Below are positions 7,923 through 15,575 of a stretch of 49,624 nucleotides of DNA, in pieces. Below the pieces are notes generated by a model that was not told the DNA's origin, searched no databases, and saw only the letters and a program-made list of their open reading frames with translations. The first letter of the stretch is position 1, and each line of letters begins with the position of its first letter. Where the stretch lies: NCBI GenBank assembly GCA_902796305.1, contig CADBOJ010000049.1, positions 1 to 49,624 of the forward strand, read 5' to 3'. The translations under genes were made by a program, and so were the position numbers. The stretch comes from an uncultured bacterium (GTDB lineage: Bacteria > Cyanobacteriota > Vampirovibrionia > Gastranaerophilales > Gastranaerophilaceae).

Positions 7923-8708
7923 TTATCCTGTTTTAATTGTTCTTATTGAAGATAACAAAAGCTTTGTATAATCATTTTCAGGATTATTAAACAGGCTTTC
8001 CGTATCTTTATATTCAACAATTTCACCGTTATTCATAATCGCAATTTTATCACTCAAATATCTGATAAGATTAAGGTCATGGGAAATAAAAAGTATGGTT
8101 AGGTTTAATTTCTCTCTTAATTCAAGCAAGAGGTTAATTATTTGGGCGCAAATGCTCACATCCAATGCACTTACCGGCTCATCCGCAACGATTATTTCGG
8201 GTTTTAAAATTAAAGCTCTTGCTATTGCAATTCTTTGTCTTTGCCCTCCCGAAAATTCATGAGGGTATTTTTTCAGCGCATCTTCGGATATCCCTACCAT
8301 TTCAATTATTTCACGAATTTTATCTTCACGGTTTTTTTCTTTATGAATAATTAAAGGCTCTGCCAGTGTATCGTATATTTTCATCTTAGGATTAAGACTC
8401 GAATAAGGATTTTGAAAAACCATTTGTATTTTTTTTCTGTATTCAAAAGTTTGAGCTTTGTTATATTCTAAAATATTTTCACCTCTGAATAAAATTTCGC
8501 CTTTTTCGGGGGTTATTAATTTTAAAATACAGTTAGCTAAAGTTGTTTTTCCGCAGCCTGATTCTCCTGCAAGTGATACAATTTCTCCTTTATTAATTTC
8601 AAGATTTATATTTTTTAAAACAAGGTGCGGTTTTTTTGCTTTTTGCAAAAAAGCCTGCTCCTCTTTATATGTTTTTTCCAAATTAATTATTTTTAAAACA
8701 GATTCCAT
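7923..8708 (-). CDS. OppF/DppF-type ABC transporter ATP-binding protein
   Basis: A 261-residue ATPase of the peptide/nickel uptake class. Seen: Walker A GESGCGKTT, Q-loop FQNPYSSLNP (typical of OppF/DppF), signature FSGGQRQR, Walker B IIVADEPVSALD and the switch histidine in ILFISHDLN. OppF proteins work with OppD, two permeases and a binding protein at the inner membrane. None of these is adjacent, and the protein lacks most of the usual C-terminal oligopeptide extension (family about 310-330 residues). It lies 12 bases after the sigma factor gene and is probably cotranscribed with it. Substrate cannot be told. Confidence 0.88.
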   Translation of the reverse strand: MESVLKIINLEKTYKEEQAFLQKAKKPHLVLKNINLEINKGEIVSLAGESGCGKTTLANCILKLITPEKGEILFRGENILEYNKAQTFEYRKKIQMVFQNPYSSLNPKMKIYDTLAEPLIIHKEKNREDKIREIIEMVGISEDALKKYPHEFSGGQRQRIAIARALILKPEIIVADEPVSALDVSICAQIINLLLELREKLNLTILFISHDLNLIRYLSDKIAIMNNGEIVEYKDTESLFNNPENDYTKLLLSSIRTIKTG

Positions 8709-8720
8709 AATTTATATTAA

Positions 8721-9662
8721 TTATAGCAAATATTCTTTTAAATATTGTGTTTGTTCCGATTTTCTTAATTTTTTTAAACTTTCGGTTTCTATTTGCCTTA
8801 TTCTTTCTTTTGAAAAACCGAGGATATTTCCAAGTTCCTCCAGTGTCTTTGTTTTTCTGTTATTTAGACCGAAACGATTTAAGATTATAAAGCGTTCTCT
8901 ATCGTTTAAAATATTAAGCGCATTATAAATATCTTTTTTAAAGTCAATTTTTTCAATTCTCTGATTAGGCATATTTTCGACCGTGTCGGCTATATAATCC
9001 TCTAAAGATAAATCCTGCGCCACGGGTGTATCAAAACTTACGGGTTCTTTTATTATTGCGGATTGTATCATCTTTATTTTTTTAACGGAAAGTTTCATAT
9101 ATTCGGCAAGTTCTTCTTCATTTGGTTCTCTTCCCAATGTAACCGAAAGTTTAACTATTGCTTTTTTGAGGTTTCTTATCTTGTCGCCCATATGAACAGG
9201 GATTCTTATTGCTCTTGAATTGTTGGCAATAGCTCTTATTATGGTCTGCTTTATCCACCATGTTGCATAAGTTGAAAATTTAAACCCTTTTTTGTAATCA
9301 AATCTTTCCGCAGCTTTAATTAAACCTATTGAACCCTCCTGAAGCAAATCCGTAAATAATATACCCTGTCCCGTATATCGTTTGGCTATCGAAATAACAA
9401 GCCTTAAATTAGCCTGAATTAATTTCTTTTTTGCAATAATTGCTTCCTTGCTTGTTCCCTCTTTAATTTGTTTTCCTATTTCAAACTCTTCCCCGTGCTT
9501 TAAAAGTTTTATTCTGCTTACATCTTTAAGATACATCTGTAAAACTTCATCTTTGTTTGCAATAACATTAAATGTTTTAACTTCTTCAAAATCTTCTTCG
9601 TTATTGTTTTCCGAAAAATTTTCCGACTCTTCTAAATCCAAGTCATTACAGTTTATACTCAT
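8721..9662 (-). CDS. RNA polymerase sigma-70 family factor (group 1/2, RpoD/SigA-like)
   Basis: A 313-residue sigma factor. After an acidic N-terminal stretch (about residues 1-35) come region 1.2 ([16 protein letters not shown]), regions 2.1-2.4 with [20 protein letters not shown] and [18 protein letters not shown], region 3 with [14 protein letters not shown], and region 4 with the promoter -35-binding helix-turn-helix [20 protein letters not shown]. Region 1.1 is missing or reduced to the acidic tract, so this could be the housekeeping factor in compact form or a group 2 alternative. AAAGAGG precedes the start. The OppF-like gene follows at 12 bases. Confidence 0.92.
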   Translation of the reverse strand: MSINCNDLDLEESENFSENNNEEDFEEVKTFNVIANKDEVLQMYLKDVSRIKLLKHGEEFEIGKQIKEGTSKEAIIAKKKLIQANLRLVISIAKRYTGQGILFTDLLQEGSIGLIKAAERFDYKKGFKFSTYATWWIKQTIIRAIANNSRAIRIPVHMGDKIRNLKKAIVKLSVTLGREPNEEELAEYMKLSVKKIKMIQSAIIKEPVSFDTPVAQDLSLEDYIADTVENMPNQRIEKIDFKKDIYNALNILNDRERFIILNRFGLNNRKTKTLEELGNILGFSKERIRQIETESLKKLRKSEQTQYLKEYLL

Positions 9663-9776
9663 TCCTCTTTACTCCCATATAAATTGACAGCTTAAATTAC
9701 GTTTTTTAAGACGAAATTTTATATGATTTTGTTCCAAAACTTTATAATTTTAATTTAAAGTCCTAATTATAAAGGA

Positions 9777-9806
9777 TTTACAGATAATATTTCAAATTGG
9801 TACAAT
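9777..9806 (+). promoter_or_regulatory. Sigma-70 promoter of the DUF475 gene
   Basis: TTTACA at 9777-9782, an 18-base spacer ending in TGG and TACAAT at 9801-9806 form a promoter with an extended -10 (TGnTACAAT). The start codon is at 9826, with AAAAGGAG between. Confidence 0.6.
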
Positions 9807-9825
9807 ATTTTAAAAGGAGAATATA

Positions 9826-10872
9826 ATGAAACATTTTAGAGGTTCGTTTATATTTACAATCGTATGCCTTATTCTGGCATATCTCTGGTCGCATAAAATG
9901 CATGCAGGTTCAGAGCTTGCGTCATTATTCATTGTGCTTGTTTTAAGTATTTTAGAAATAAGTTTATCTTTTGATAACGCCGTAATTAACGCAACAAAGC
10001 TTGAAAAGATGACTCCTGTCTGGCAGCACAGATTTTTAACATGGGGTATTTTTATTGCGGTATTCGGTATGAGATTTTTATTTCCCGTTTTGATTGTTGC
10101 AATATTTTCGGGTTTAAATTTAATGAATGTTATAGATATAGCGCTTCACGACTCCAACCAATACGCTCATTATCTTCATATAGCCCATCCTCCGATTATA
10201 ACTTTCGGCGGAGCATTTCTTATTATGTTATTTTTTACCTATTTTTTCAATCACAAAAAAGAACTTCACTGGATTAAACCGATTGAATCGAAAATGTCGC
10301 TTCTCGGACATTTTAGAAGCATAGAAGTTATACTGACTCTTATAATTATATATGTTACACAGCATTTTGTAACGGCATCCTCGCGCCATGAAGTAATGAT
10401 TGCAGGTATATGGGGGATAGTAACTTATTTATTTGTTAATGATTTATCCGAACTTTTGGAGCATCATGCCCCGAATGGTAACGGATGTTCAACAGGCTGT
10501 TTCAATTTAAAAAATTCATGCCTGATTAATTTTATATACCTTGAAATTATAGATGCCTCATTTTCTCTTGACGGGGTTCTCGGCGCTTTTGCTTTAAGTA
10601 AAGATATTTTAATTATTACCCTCGGACTTTCGATAGGAGCTATGTTTGTACGGTCATTAACACTGCTTCTGGTTGAAAAGAAAACACTTCATGAGTATAA
10701 ATATTTAGAACACGGTGCTCACTGGGCAATAGGTGCGCTTGCCGTTATTATGTTTATCTCATCATTTAAAGAAGTAAGCGAAGTTATAACCGGATTAATC
10801 GGTCTTGTATTCATACTTCTTGCATTTTTCTCTTCCGTAATTTCAAATAAAAAAGAGGCGAAAGAAGAATAA
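9826..10872 (+). CDS. DUF475 / TerC-like integral membrane protein
   Basis: A 348-residue protein with about eight or nine hydrophobic segments. The paired acidic motifs of the TerC superfamily are present: ISLSFDNAVINATKLEKM near residues 45-62 and ASFSLDGVLGAFALS near 245-259. TerC relatives are implicated in metal-ion (notably manganese) export or tellurite resistance, and DUF475 is the closest subgroup I recognise. Length agrees with DUF475. It has its own promoter and a strong ribosome site. No ter operon is nearby and no yybP-ykoY manganese riboswitch is visible in the leader. Transported ion not determined. Confidence 0.85.
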   Translation: MKHFRGSFIFTIVCLILAYLWSHKMHAGSELASLFIVLVLSILEISLSFDNAVINATKLEKMTPVWQHRFLTWGIFIAVFGMRFLFPVLIVAIFSGLNLMNVIDIALHDSNQYAHYLHIAHPPIITFGGAFLIMLFFTYFFNHKKELHWIKPIESKMSLLGHFRSIEVILTLIIIYVTQHFVTASSRHEVMIAGIWGIVTYLFVNDLSELLEHHAPNGNGCSTGCFNLKNSCLINFIYLEIIDASFSLDGVLGAFALSKDILIITLGLSIGAMFVRSLTLLLVEKKTLHEYKYLEHGAHWAIGALAVIMFISSFKEVSEVITGLIGLVFILLAFFSSVISNKKEAKEE

Positions 10873-10877
10873 AGTTT

Positions 10878-11030
10878 TTACATATTTTCAGGATGATTTG
10901 AATTAGAAAGTATAATTTCTTTATACTCATTTTTGTTATAGTCAATTCCCCAATCTTTTGTATTTAAAGATTTATACTTGGGTTTCTTCTTTTTCTTTGA
11001 AATAAAAGAGGGTTTCATATCATTTTTCAT
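10878..11030 (-). CDS. Small basic protein, 50 residues
   Basis: A short minus-strand frame starting MKNDMKPSFISKKKKKPKYK and ending SNHPENM. It begins four bases after the stop of the 620-residue envelope protein gene, a spacing typical of translational coupling, and ends close to the converging DUF475 gene. The first half is lysine-rich, the second half polar. No clear ribosome site is visible, which fits coupling but weakens the call. Function unknown. Confidence 0.45.
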   Translation of the reverse strand: MKNDMKPSFISKKKKKPKYKSLNTKDWGIDYNKNEYKEIILSNSNHPENM

Positions 11031-11034
11031 AATT

Positions 11035-12897
11035 TTATAAAGTTATTTCAAGCTTCATTGACTTATTGCTTACTCTTATAATCATTTTATCTTCGGCAAC
11101 TTTAACTATATAAAGCGAGCTTGAAATATCTCTTTCCGATAATCTTGACTGTATTTCATAACTTTCAAGTTCGGGCTTTTTGAAATTATGAAGTACAAAA
11201 ATATCATCAAAAATATAACCTATTAAACTTACGTTATTTTCATAGGAAACACACATAAATCCGCGTTCTGGAGCAATTTCAACACTTGATAAAACCTTAA
11301 GTTCGGGTTGCACTTGAATTTCGGATTTTATTTCTTCTGTTTTTTGCTGAATTTCTTTTTCCTGTGCTATCGGAGAAGTTACAATATTGCTCTTTTGTAT
11401 ACTTTCTTCAACTTCTTCTTCTTTAACCCTTGATTCGATTTTTTCTTTTGTAATGGTTTCAGCCTGACCCGGTTCAATATCAACATATACGTCTTCTTTT
11501 AAAATCTTTTGAATAATATCGTATTCGCTTGAACCTTCTTCGCTGTTTTTAGCGGAATTATTCTTATAATCAATTCTGATATCAGGATCATATGTTGAAA
11601 GCTCGTAATTCTTTTTAATATCGGAAGTTGCAGGTTTTAAAAGACCGGTTTGTTTAACATTCTTATCGAAAACAAAATACTGCCCTTTGCTTTTTGAATT
11701 TGAATCTGACTCTTTCTTTGGAACAAGAGAACTCTTGGCATTTTCGTTAAATATATCCGCTTTTCTTTTAATTGAATAATTTTGTCTGTTGGATGCAATA
11801 AAAAGAACAATAAAAAAGCCGATTATACCCGTTATTAACATTAACAAAACGTCAAATATGCCAAGATTATACTCCATAAGCTTTGATTGAATTAATTCAA
11901 ATTTATCCTGCAAAAATTCAATCAAATTGTTTTCAGCGGGAAGTTTTGCAGCATAAGCAAAATTATCCGTATTTTCTAAATCATTATTGGCAATGAGATT
12001 TTTATTCTGTCTTTTTTCAAATTTATCAATTACATTTTCCTGTTTTTCCGGTTCTTTTATTTCTTCGGTTTCTTCAGGAGTTTTAACCGGTTCGGTATAT
12101 TTTTCTTCATCTATGTATTTTTCTTGAATTACTTTTTCGGTTTTTTTCTTTACAACCAGTTCCTTATCGGAACGAATTGCAATTTTACGGTCATTTGCTT
12201 TTGCTGCCTTGTTTACTTTTTTTACGCTTGTATCATTTGCGACAGCTTTTGAATAATTAGTCTTTGATTTATTTATTGAATTTTTTATATTATTATTTTT
12301 ATTTTGAACAAGTTCAGTGCTTTTCTTAGATTTATTTTCGGCAATCTTTGTATTTGCTGCTATTTTTTGTTTTAAATCTGCAGTTTTAGAACCTGCATCA
12401 GATTTCTGTACTTTTGTTTGTTCCTTTAGTATATGCTCTTTTAGGACAGGTTCAGGTTTTTTATCTGCAACAACTTGCGGTTTGGCGCTTGAAACAGAAT
12501 TCTTTATTGCAGATTTAATATTTAAATTAAAATCAACGGGTTTTGTTGTATTAATGTTAATTTTAGTGTAACCGTTGTTAACATCAACTCCCGCATAGGG
12601 GTACATTTTTGTATTTACGTTTTGTATTTCCGCAGTATTAATTTTTAAAGGGACAGCAGAATTTCTAGTTTCGGGAAGTAAAATATAATAATTGAGGTCA
12701 TTTTTCTTAATAACTTTAACGGGTTCACTGTAATCCTTTTTGGTATATAAATTAATGTTATAACTGCCTGTGCTCGTTCTTTGTAATTCAATTCCGTCTA
12801 ACGAATTTTTATATTCGGAATTAACCGCACCTGCAATATTATTTATAAATAACAATAAAACAATAAGAATAAACCTGCTGTAATGAAATCTGCTCAC
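11035..12897 (-). CDS. Exported/membrane protein with AMIN-like N-terminal domain
   Basis: A 620-residue protein. A signal peptide or first membrane helix (residues 5-24, FILIVLLLFINNIAG) precedes a beta-rich domain (about 30-130) that resembles AMIN domains of PilQ/AmiC type (LDGIELQRTSTGSYNINLYT, then GYTKININTTKPVDF). A long Lys/Glu-rich, low-complexity linker follows (about 135-325), then one clear transmembrane helix (LLMLITGIIGFFIVLFIAS, about 350-370), a charged region and a compact C-terminal domain (about 545-620). AMIN domains localise periplasmic proteins of cell-wall or pilus machinery. The AMIN match is weak, by pattern only. Followed by the 50-residue basic gene; divergent from era. 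Confidence 0.7.
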   Translation of the reverse strand: MSRFHYSRFILIVLLLFINNIAGAVNSEYKNSLDGIELQRTSTGSYNINLYTKKDYSEPVKVIKKNDLNYYILLPETRNSAVPLKINTAEIQNVNTKMYPYAGVDVNNGYTKININTTKPVDFNLNIKSAIKNSVSSAKPQVVADKKPEPVLKEHILKEQTKVQKSDAGSKTADLKQKIAANTKIAENKSKKSTELVQNKNNNIKNSINKSKTNYSKAVANDTSVKKVNKAAKANDRKIAIRSDKELVVKKKTEKVIQEKYIDEEKYTEPVKTPEETEEIKEPEKQENVIDKFEKRQNKNLIANNDLENTDNFAYAAKLPAENNLIEFLQDKFELIQSKLMEYNLGIFDVLLMLITGIIGFFIVLFIASNRQNYSIKRKADIFNENAKSSLVPKKESDSNSKSKGQYFVFDKNVKQTGLLKPATSDIKKNYELSTYDPDIRIDYKNNSAKNSEEGSSEYDIIQKILKEDVYVDIEPGQAETITKEKIESRVKEEEVEESIQKSNIVTSPIAQEKEIQQKTEEIKSEIQVQPELKVLSSVEIAPERGFMCVSYENNVSLIGYIFDDIFVLHNFKKPELESYEIQSRLSERDISSSLYIVKVAEDKMIIRVSNKSMKLEITL

Positions 12898-12973
12898 GTT
12901 TTACTAACCTTTTATTTTTTTCTATTGATATTATAATATAAACATCTGATATTGTAAAAGTTTGGATATTACC

Positions 12974-13885
12974 ATGAAAAAGATAGCCGAAAATGAAAAT
13001 TTTAAATCGGGCACGGCGGTTATAGTCGCCCGTCCGAATGTAGGCAAATCAACTCTTTTAAATAAAATTTTAGGTCAAAAAGTTGCAATAACTTCACCTG
13101 TTAAACAAACAACAAGAAAAAAACTTAAAGGAATTTATACCGATTCAACATGCCAGATTATATTGATAGATACTCCCGGTATACATAAACCTGTTAATGA
13201 GCTCGGAAATTACCTTTCAAATCAATCTAAAAGCGCTCTTGAAGATGCGGATTTAATACTGTTTCTTGTAGATGCAACGGACATGCAGGGAGCGGGAGAT
13301 AAATGGATATATGAAAATTATTTAAAAAATGTTAAAACTCCGATTTTACTTGTTGCAAATAAAGTTGATTTAATAAAAGACTTGGAAAAAAGAGAATTAA
13401 ACATTTTCAGTTATAAAAAAATGTTTGAAAAGAACATTGATACTATTAAAATCAGCGCTAAAACAGGCAGGAACATAGATGATTTAATGGATAAAATTAA
13501 ATCATATATGCCATACGGGGAAAAACTTTATGATGATGATATTGTATCCGATACTACAATGAGAGAAACGGCATCGGAAATAATAAGAGAAAAGATAATT
13601 TTAAATACAAAAGATGAAGTTCCCCATAGCGTTGCGGTTAAAATTGAAGATTATAAAGAATTTGAAGATATAGATAAAATTTATGCAAAAATTATAGTAA
13701 ATTCAGAAAGCCAAAAGGGAATTATCATAGGGAAAAAAGGCTCAATGCTTCAAACAATCGGTAAAAGCGCAAGGCTTGAGCTTGAAAAAATGTTAGATAA
13801 AAAAGTTTATCTTGAAATAAATGTTAAAACACAGAAAAATTGGCTTAAAGATAAAATTGCAATTAAAAATTTAGGATATAACTAA
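12974..13885 (+). CDS. era: GTPase Era
   Basis: About 303 residues. Era is a GTPase that binds 16S rRNA near its 3' end during 30S maturation. Seen: G1 RPNVGKSTLLN, effector-region TTRKKLKG, G3 DTPGIHKP, G4 NKVDL, G5 SAKTG, and a C-terminal KH domain (GIIIGKKGSMLQTIGKSAR) for RNA binding. A frame-open TTG exists at 12962; the ATG at 12974 is preferred because TGGA lies at suitable distance. Oddity: the first glycine of the P-loop (normally GRPNVGKS) is Ala here (GCC codon). A strong terminator follows immediately. Confidence 0.95.
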   Translation: MKKIAENENFKSGTAVIVARPNVGKSTLLNKILGQKVAITSPVKQTTRKKLKGIYTDSTCQIILIDTPGIHKPVNELGNYLSNQSKSALEDADLILFLVDATDMQGAGDKWIYENYLKNVKTPILLVANKVDLIKDLEKRELNIFSYKKMFEKNIDTIKISAKTGRNIDDLMDKIKSYMPYGEKLYDDDIVSDTTMRETASEIIREKIILNTKDEVPHSVAVKIEDYKEFEDIDKIYAKIIVNSESQKGIIIGKKGSMLQTIGKSARLELEKMLDKKVYLEINVKTQKNWLKDKIAIKNLGYN

Positions 13886-13909
13886 AAAAGCGGTTTAAAC
13901 CGCTTTTTT
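13884..13909. terminator. Intrinsic terminator after era
   Basis: A perfect palindrome with stem AGCGGTTT/AAACCGCT between an A-run and a run of six T. It overlaps the era stop codon and can also act on the converging prepilin gene. Confidence 0.92.
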
Positions 13910-13936
13910 ATTAACAAAATCTATTTATATCAACAC

Positions 13937-14584
13937 TTAGTCGTGTTGGAACATCGCACGCTGACCTACAACACCGTAAGGATAAGCGTTAATATCGGTT
14001 ACAATAATCGGGAATACATCAAGGATTTTTGAACGACCCTGTGTACCCGGAACTTTATATTTTTTAGTACTCTTTCTCGGATTAGGTCTTCTCTGTCCGT
14101 TAACATCGACAACAATTAAGCAAGGTAAACTTGCCGTATTACCTGCATCATCCTGAATATCACCACCGGGTCTTGCACAGTGGTAATTGGAGTCATTAAA
14201 TGTTCCGCCCGTAATAGAGGGTTTCGTCGGAAATTCATATCTCATACCGTCAGCTGTAAAGAATGTATAATTTGTTGTACCGCCCCAATCATATGCACTT
14301 GAAGTTGAAATAACATTCATTCTGTTCTTAAACATCATAAACAGACTATCTTCTGTTGTGGGTTTAGTCATCGGTTCTGTTTCGATAGGACCGTACCCTT
14401 CAAGAGCGATATTAAGTTCAATTACCTGATTTAATGCAGACAAGGCTTTTTTGAGGGCAGACTTATATTCATGTTGTTCTGTATTAACAAGAATAGCAGG
14501 AATGGTCAGCGCTGCAATTACACCGATAATAACCAATGTAATTAAGGCTTCAGCCAATGTAAACGCTCTATTCTTCTTTTTCAT
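13937..14584 (-). CDS. Prepilin-like protein
   Basis: About 215 residues. It carries a type IV prepilin leader, MKKKNRAFTLAEALITLVII: cleavage before Phe, Glu at mature position 5, then a hydrophobic helix. The frame is open to a TTG at 14614, but the ATG at 14584 gives the usual short basic leader and is preferred. The body contains CARPGGD and VVDVNGQRRPNPRKS, which resembles the C-terminal region of other lineage pilins (a DxNG-like acidic motif that in some pseudopilins binds calcium). It is distinct from the 4.6 and 48.5 kb pair. Bounded by the era terminator downstream. Confidence 0.82.
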   Translation of the reverse strand: MKKKNRAFTLAEALITLVIIGVIAALTIPAILVNTEQHEYKSALKKALSALNQVIELNIALEGYGPIETEPMTKPTTEDSLFMMFKNRMNVISTSSAYDWGGTTNYTFFTADGMRYEFPTKPSITGGTFNDSNYHCARPGGDIQDDAGNTASLPCLIVVDVNGQRRPNPRKSTKKYKVPGTQGRSKILDVFPIIVTDINAYPYGVVGQRAMFQHD

Positions 14585-14708
14585 AACTTTTTTAGGGTTC
14601 ACTTTTTTTTCCAATGTTAATACATTTTTTTATATTATATACTAATTCTATATTATATTTTTTTTTGTGTCTATATTGTAACAAAAAAACATCCATTTGT
14701 ACGATGAA

Positions 14709-15575
14709 TTAAGTTTTGTTAATTAACATTTGTTCAAATACTTTATTTTTCAACAGGTTAAAATCCGGAGTTTCGCCTGTCCAAATTTCAAAAGCTTTGA
14801 TTGCCTGCCAGATTAACATATCTATACCTAAAATATATTTTTTATTATATTTTACTGCTTTTGAAATTAAAGCCGTTTCGAGCGGGTTATATACTATATC
14901 GTATACAATAGCATGCTCCGGCAAACTTTCTATATTTTTATCATCTACCGGCGAATTATCTTCATCAAAATTTTTCATTCCCACGGGAGTTGTATTAACA
15001 AGGATATCCACATCTTCTAAGCCGTTCATCAGGGAATTTTGAACAGCTTTAATTGTAACAGACGGAAATCTGTCCCTGAGTCCTTTAATAACATCGGATG
15101 AGTTTATTACGTTCCGTGTATAAATATCCATATTTTTTATTCCTTTTTTGTACAATCCTGTACAAACAGCTCTTGCAGCACCGCCAGTGCCTATTACTAC
15201 CGCTTTTTTACCCTCCAGATTTATATCTTTCGGGATGGCTTTCATAAAGCCGAAGACATCGGTATTGTATCCTGTTAGAGTAGTGTCTTCTTCTATTTTT
15301 ACAGTATTGACAGATCCTGTTAAATTAACATCGTCGTCATATCTTGTTAAAAATAAACCTACCGGAACTTTATGAGGGATGGTTACATTAAAACCGTAAT
15401 ATTTGTTAGCTCTCAAGTATTTTATTCTTGAAACCAAATCTTCGGGTTTTGTTTCGAGTATTTCATAACTACCTTGTATATTTAGTTCCCTAAATGCAGT
15501 ATTATGTAACAAAGGACTGTAAGAATGTTTTATCGGATATCCAATTAAACCTAATTTATAATTTTGAGTCATCAT
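14709..15575 (-). CDS. aroE: Shikimate dehydrogenase
   Basis: A 288-residue enzyme that reduces 3-dehydroshikimate to shikimate with NADPH in aromatic amino-acid synthesis. Seen: N-terminal substrate domain with GYPIKHSYSPLLHNTAF and FNVTIPHK (catalytic Lys), Rossmann motif GTGGAARAVC, DILVNTTPVGM, and the C-terminal DMLIWQAIKAFEIWTG. Length matches the family. The start overlaps the topA stop by four bases (ATGA type), so the two are translationally coupled. It is the last gene of the glyA-aroE operon. Confidence 0.95.
   Translation of the reverse strand: MMTQNYKLGLIGYPIKHSYSPLLHNTAFRELNIQGSYEILETKPEDLVSRIKYLRANKYYGFNVTIPHKVPVGLFLTRYDDDVNLTGSVNTVKIEEDTTLTGYNTDVFGFMKAIPKDINLEGKKAVVIGTGGAARAVCTGLYKKGIKNMDIYTRNVINSSDVIKGLRDRFPSVTIKAVQNSLMNGLEDVDILVNTTPVGMKNFDEDNSPVDDKNIESLPEHAIVYDIVYNPLETALISKAVKYNKKYILGIDMLIWQAIKAFEIWTGETPDFNLLKNKVFEQMLINKT

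Noticed and set aside
9663-9825. yybP-ykoY manganese riboswitch before the TerC-like gene
   Set aside because: This riboswitch often precedes TerC genes, but none of its conserved internal loops is seen; a consensus promoter fills the space.
14451-15375. Several plus-strand frames opposite aroE and the prepilin gene
   Set aside because: They mirror real minus-strand genes and have no ribosome sites or recognisable motifs.
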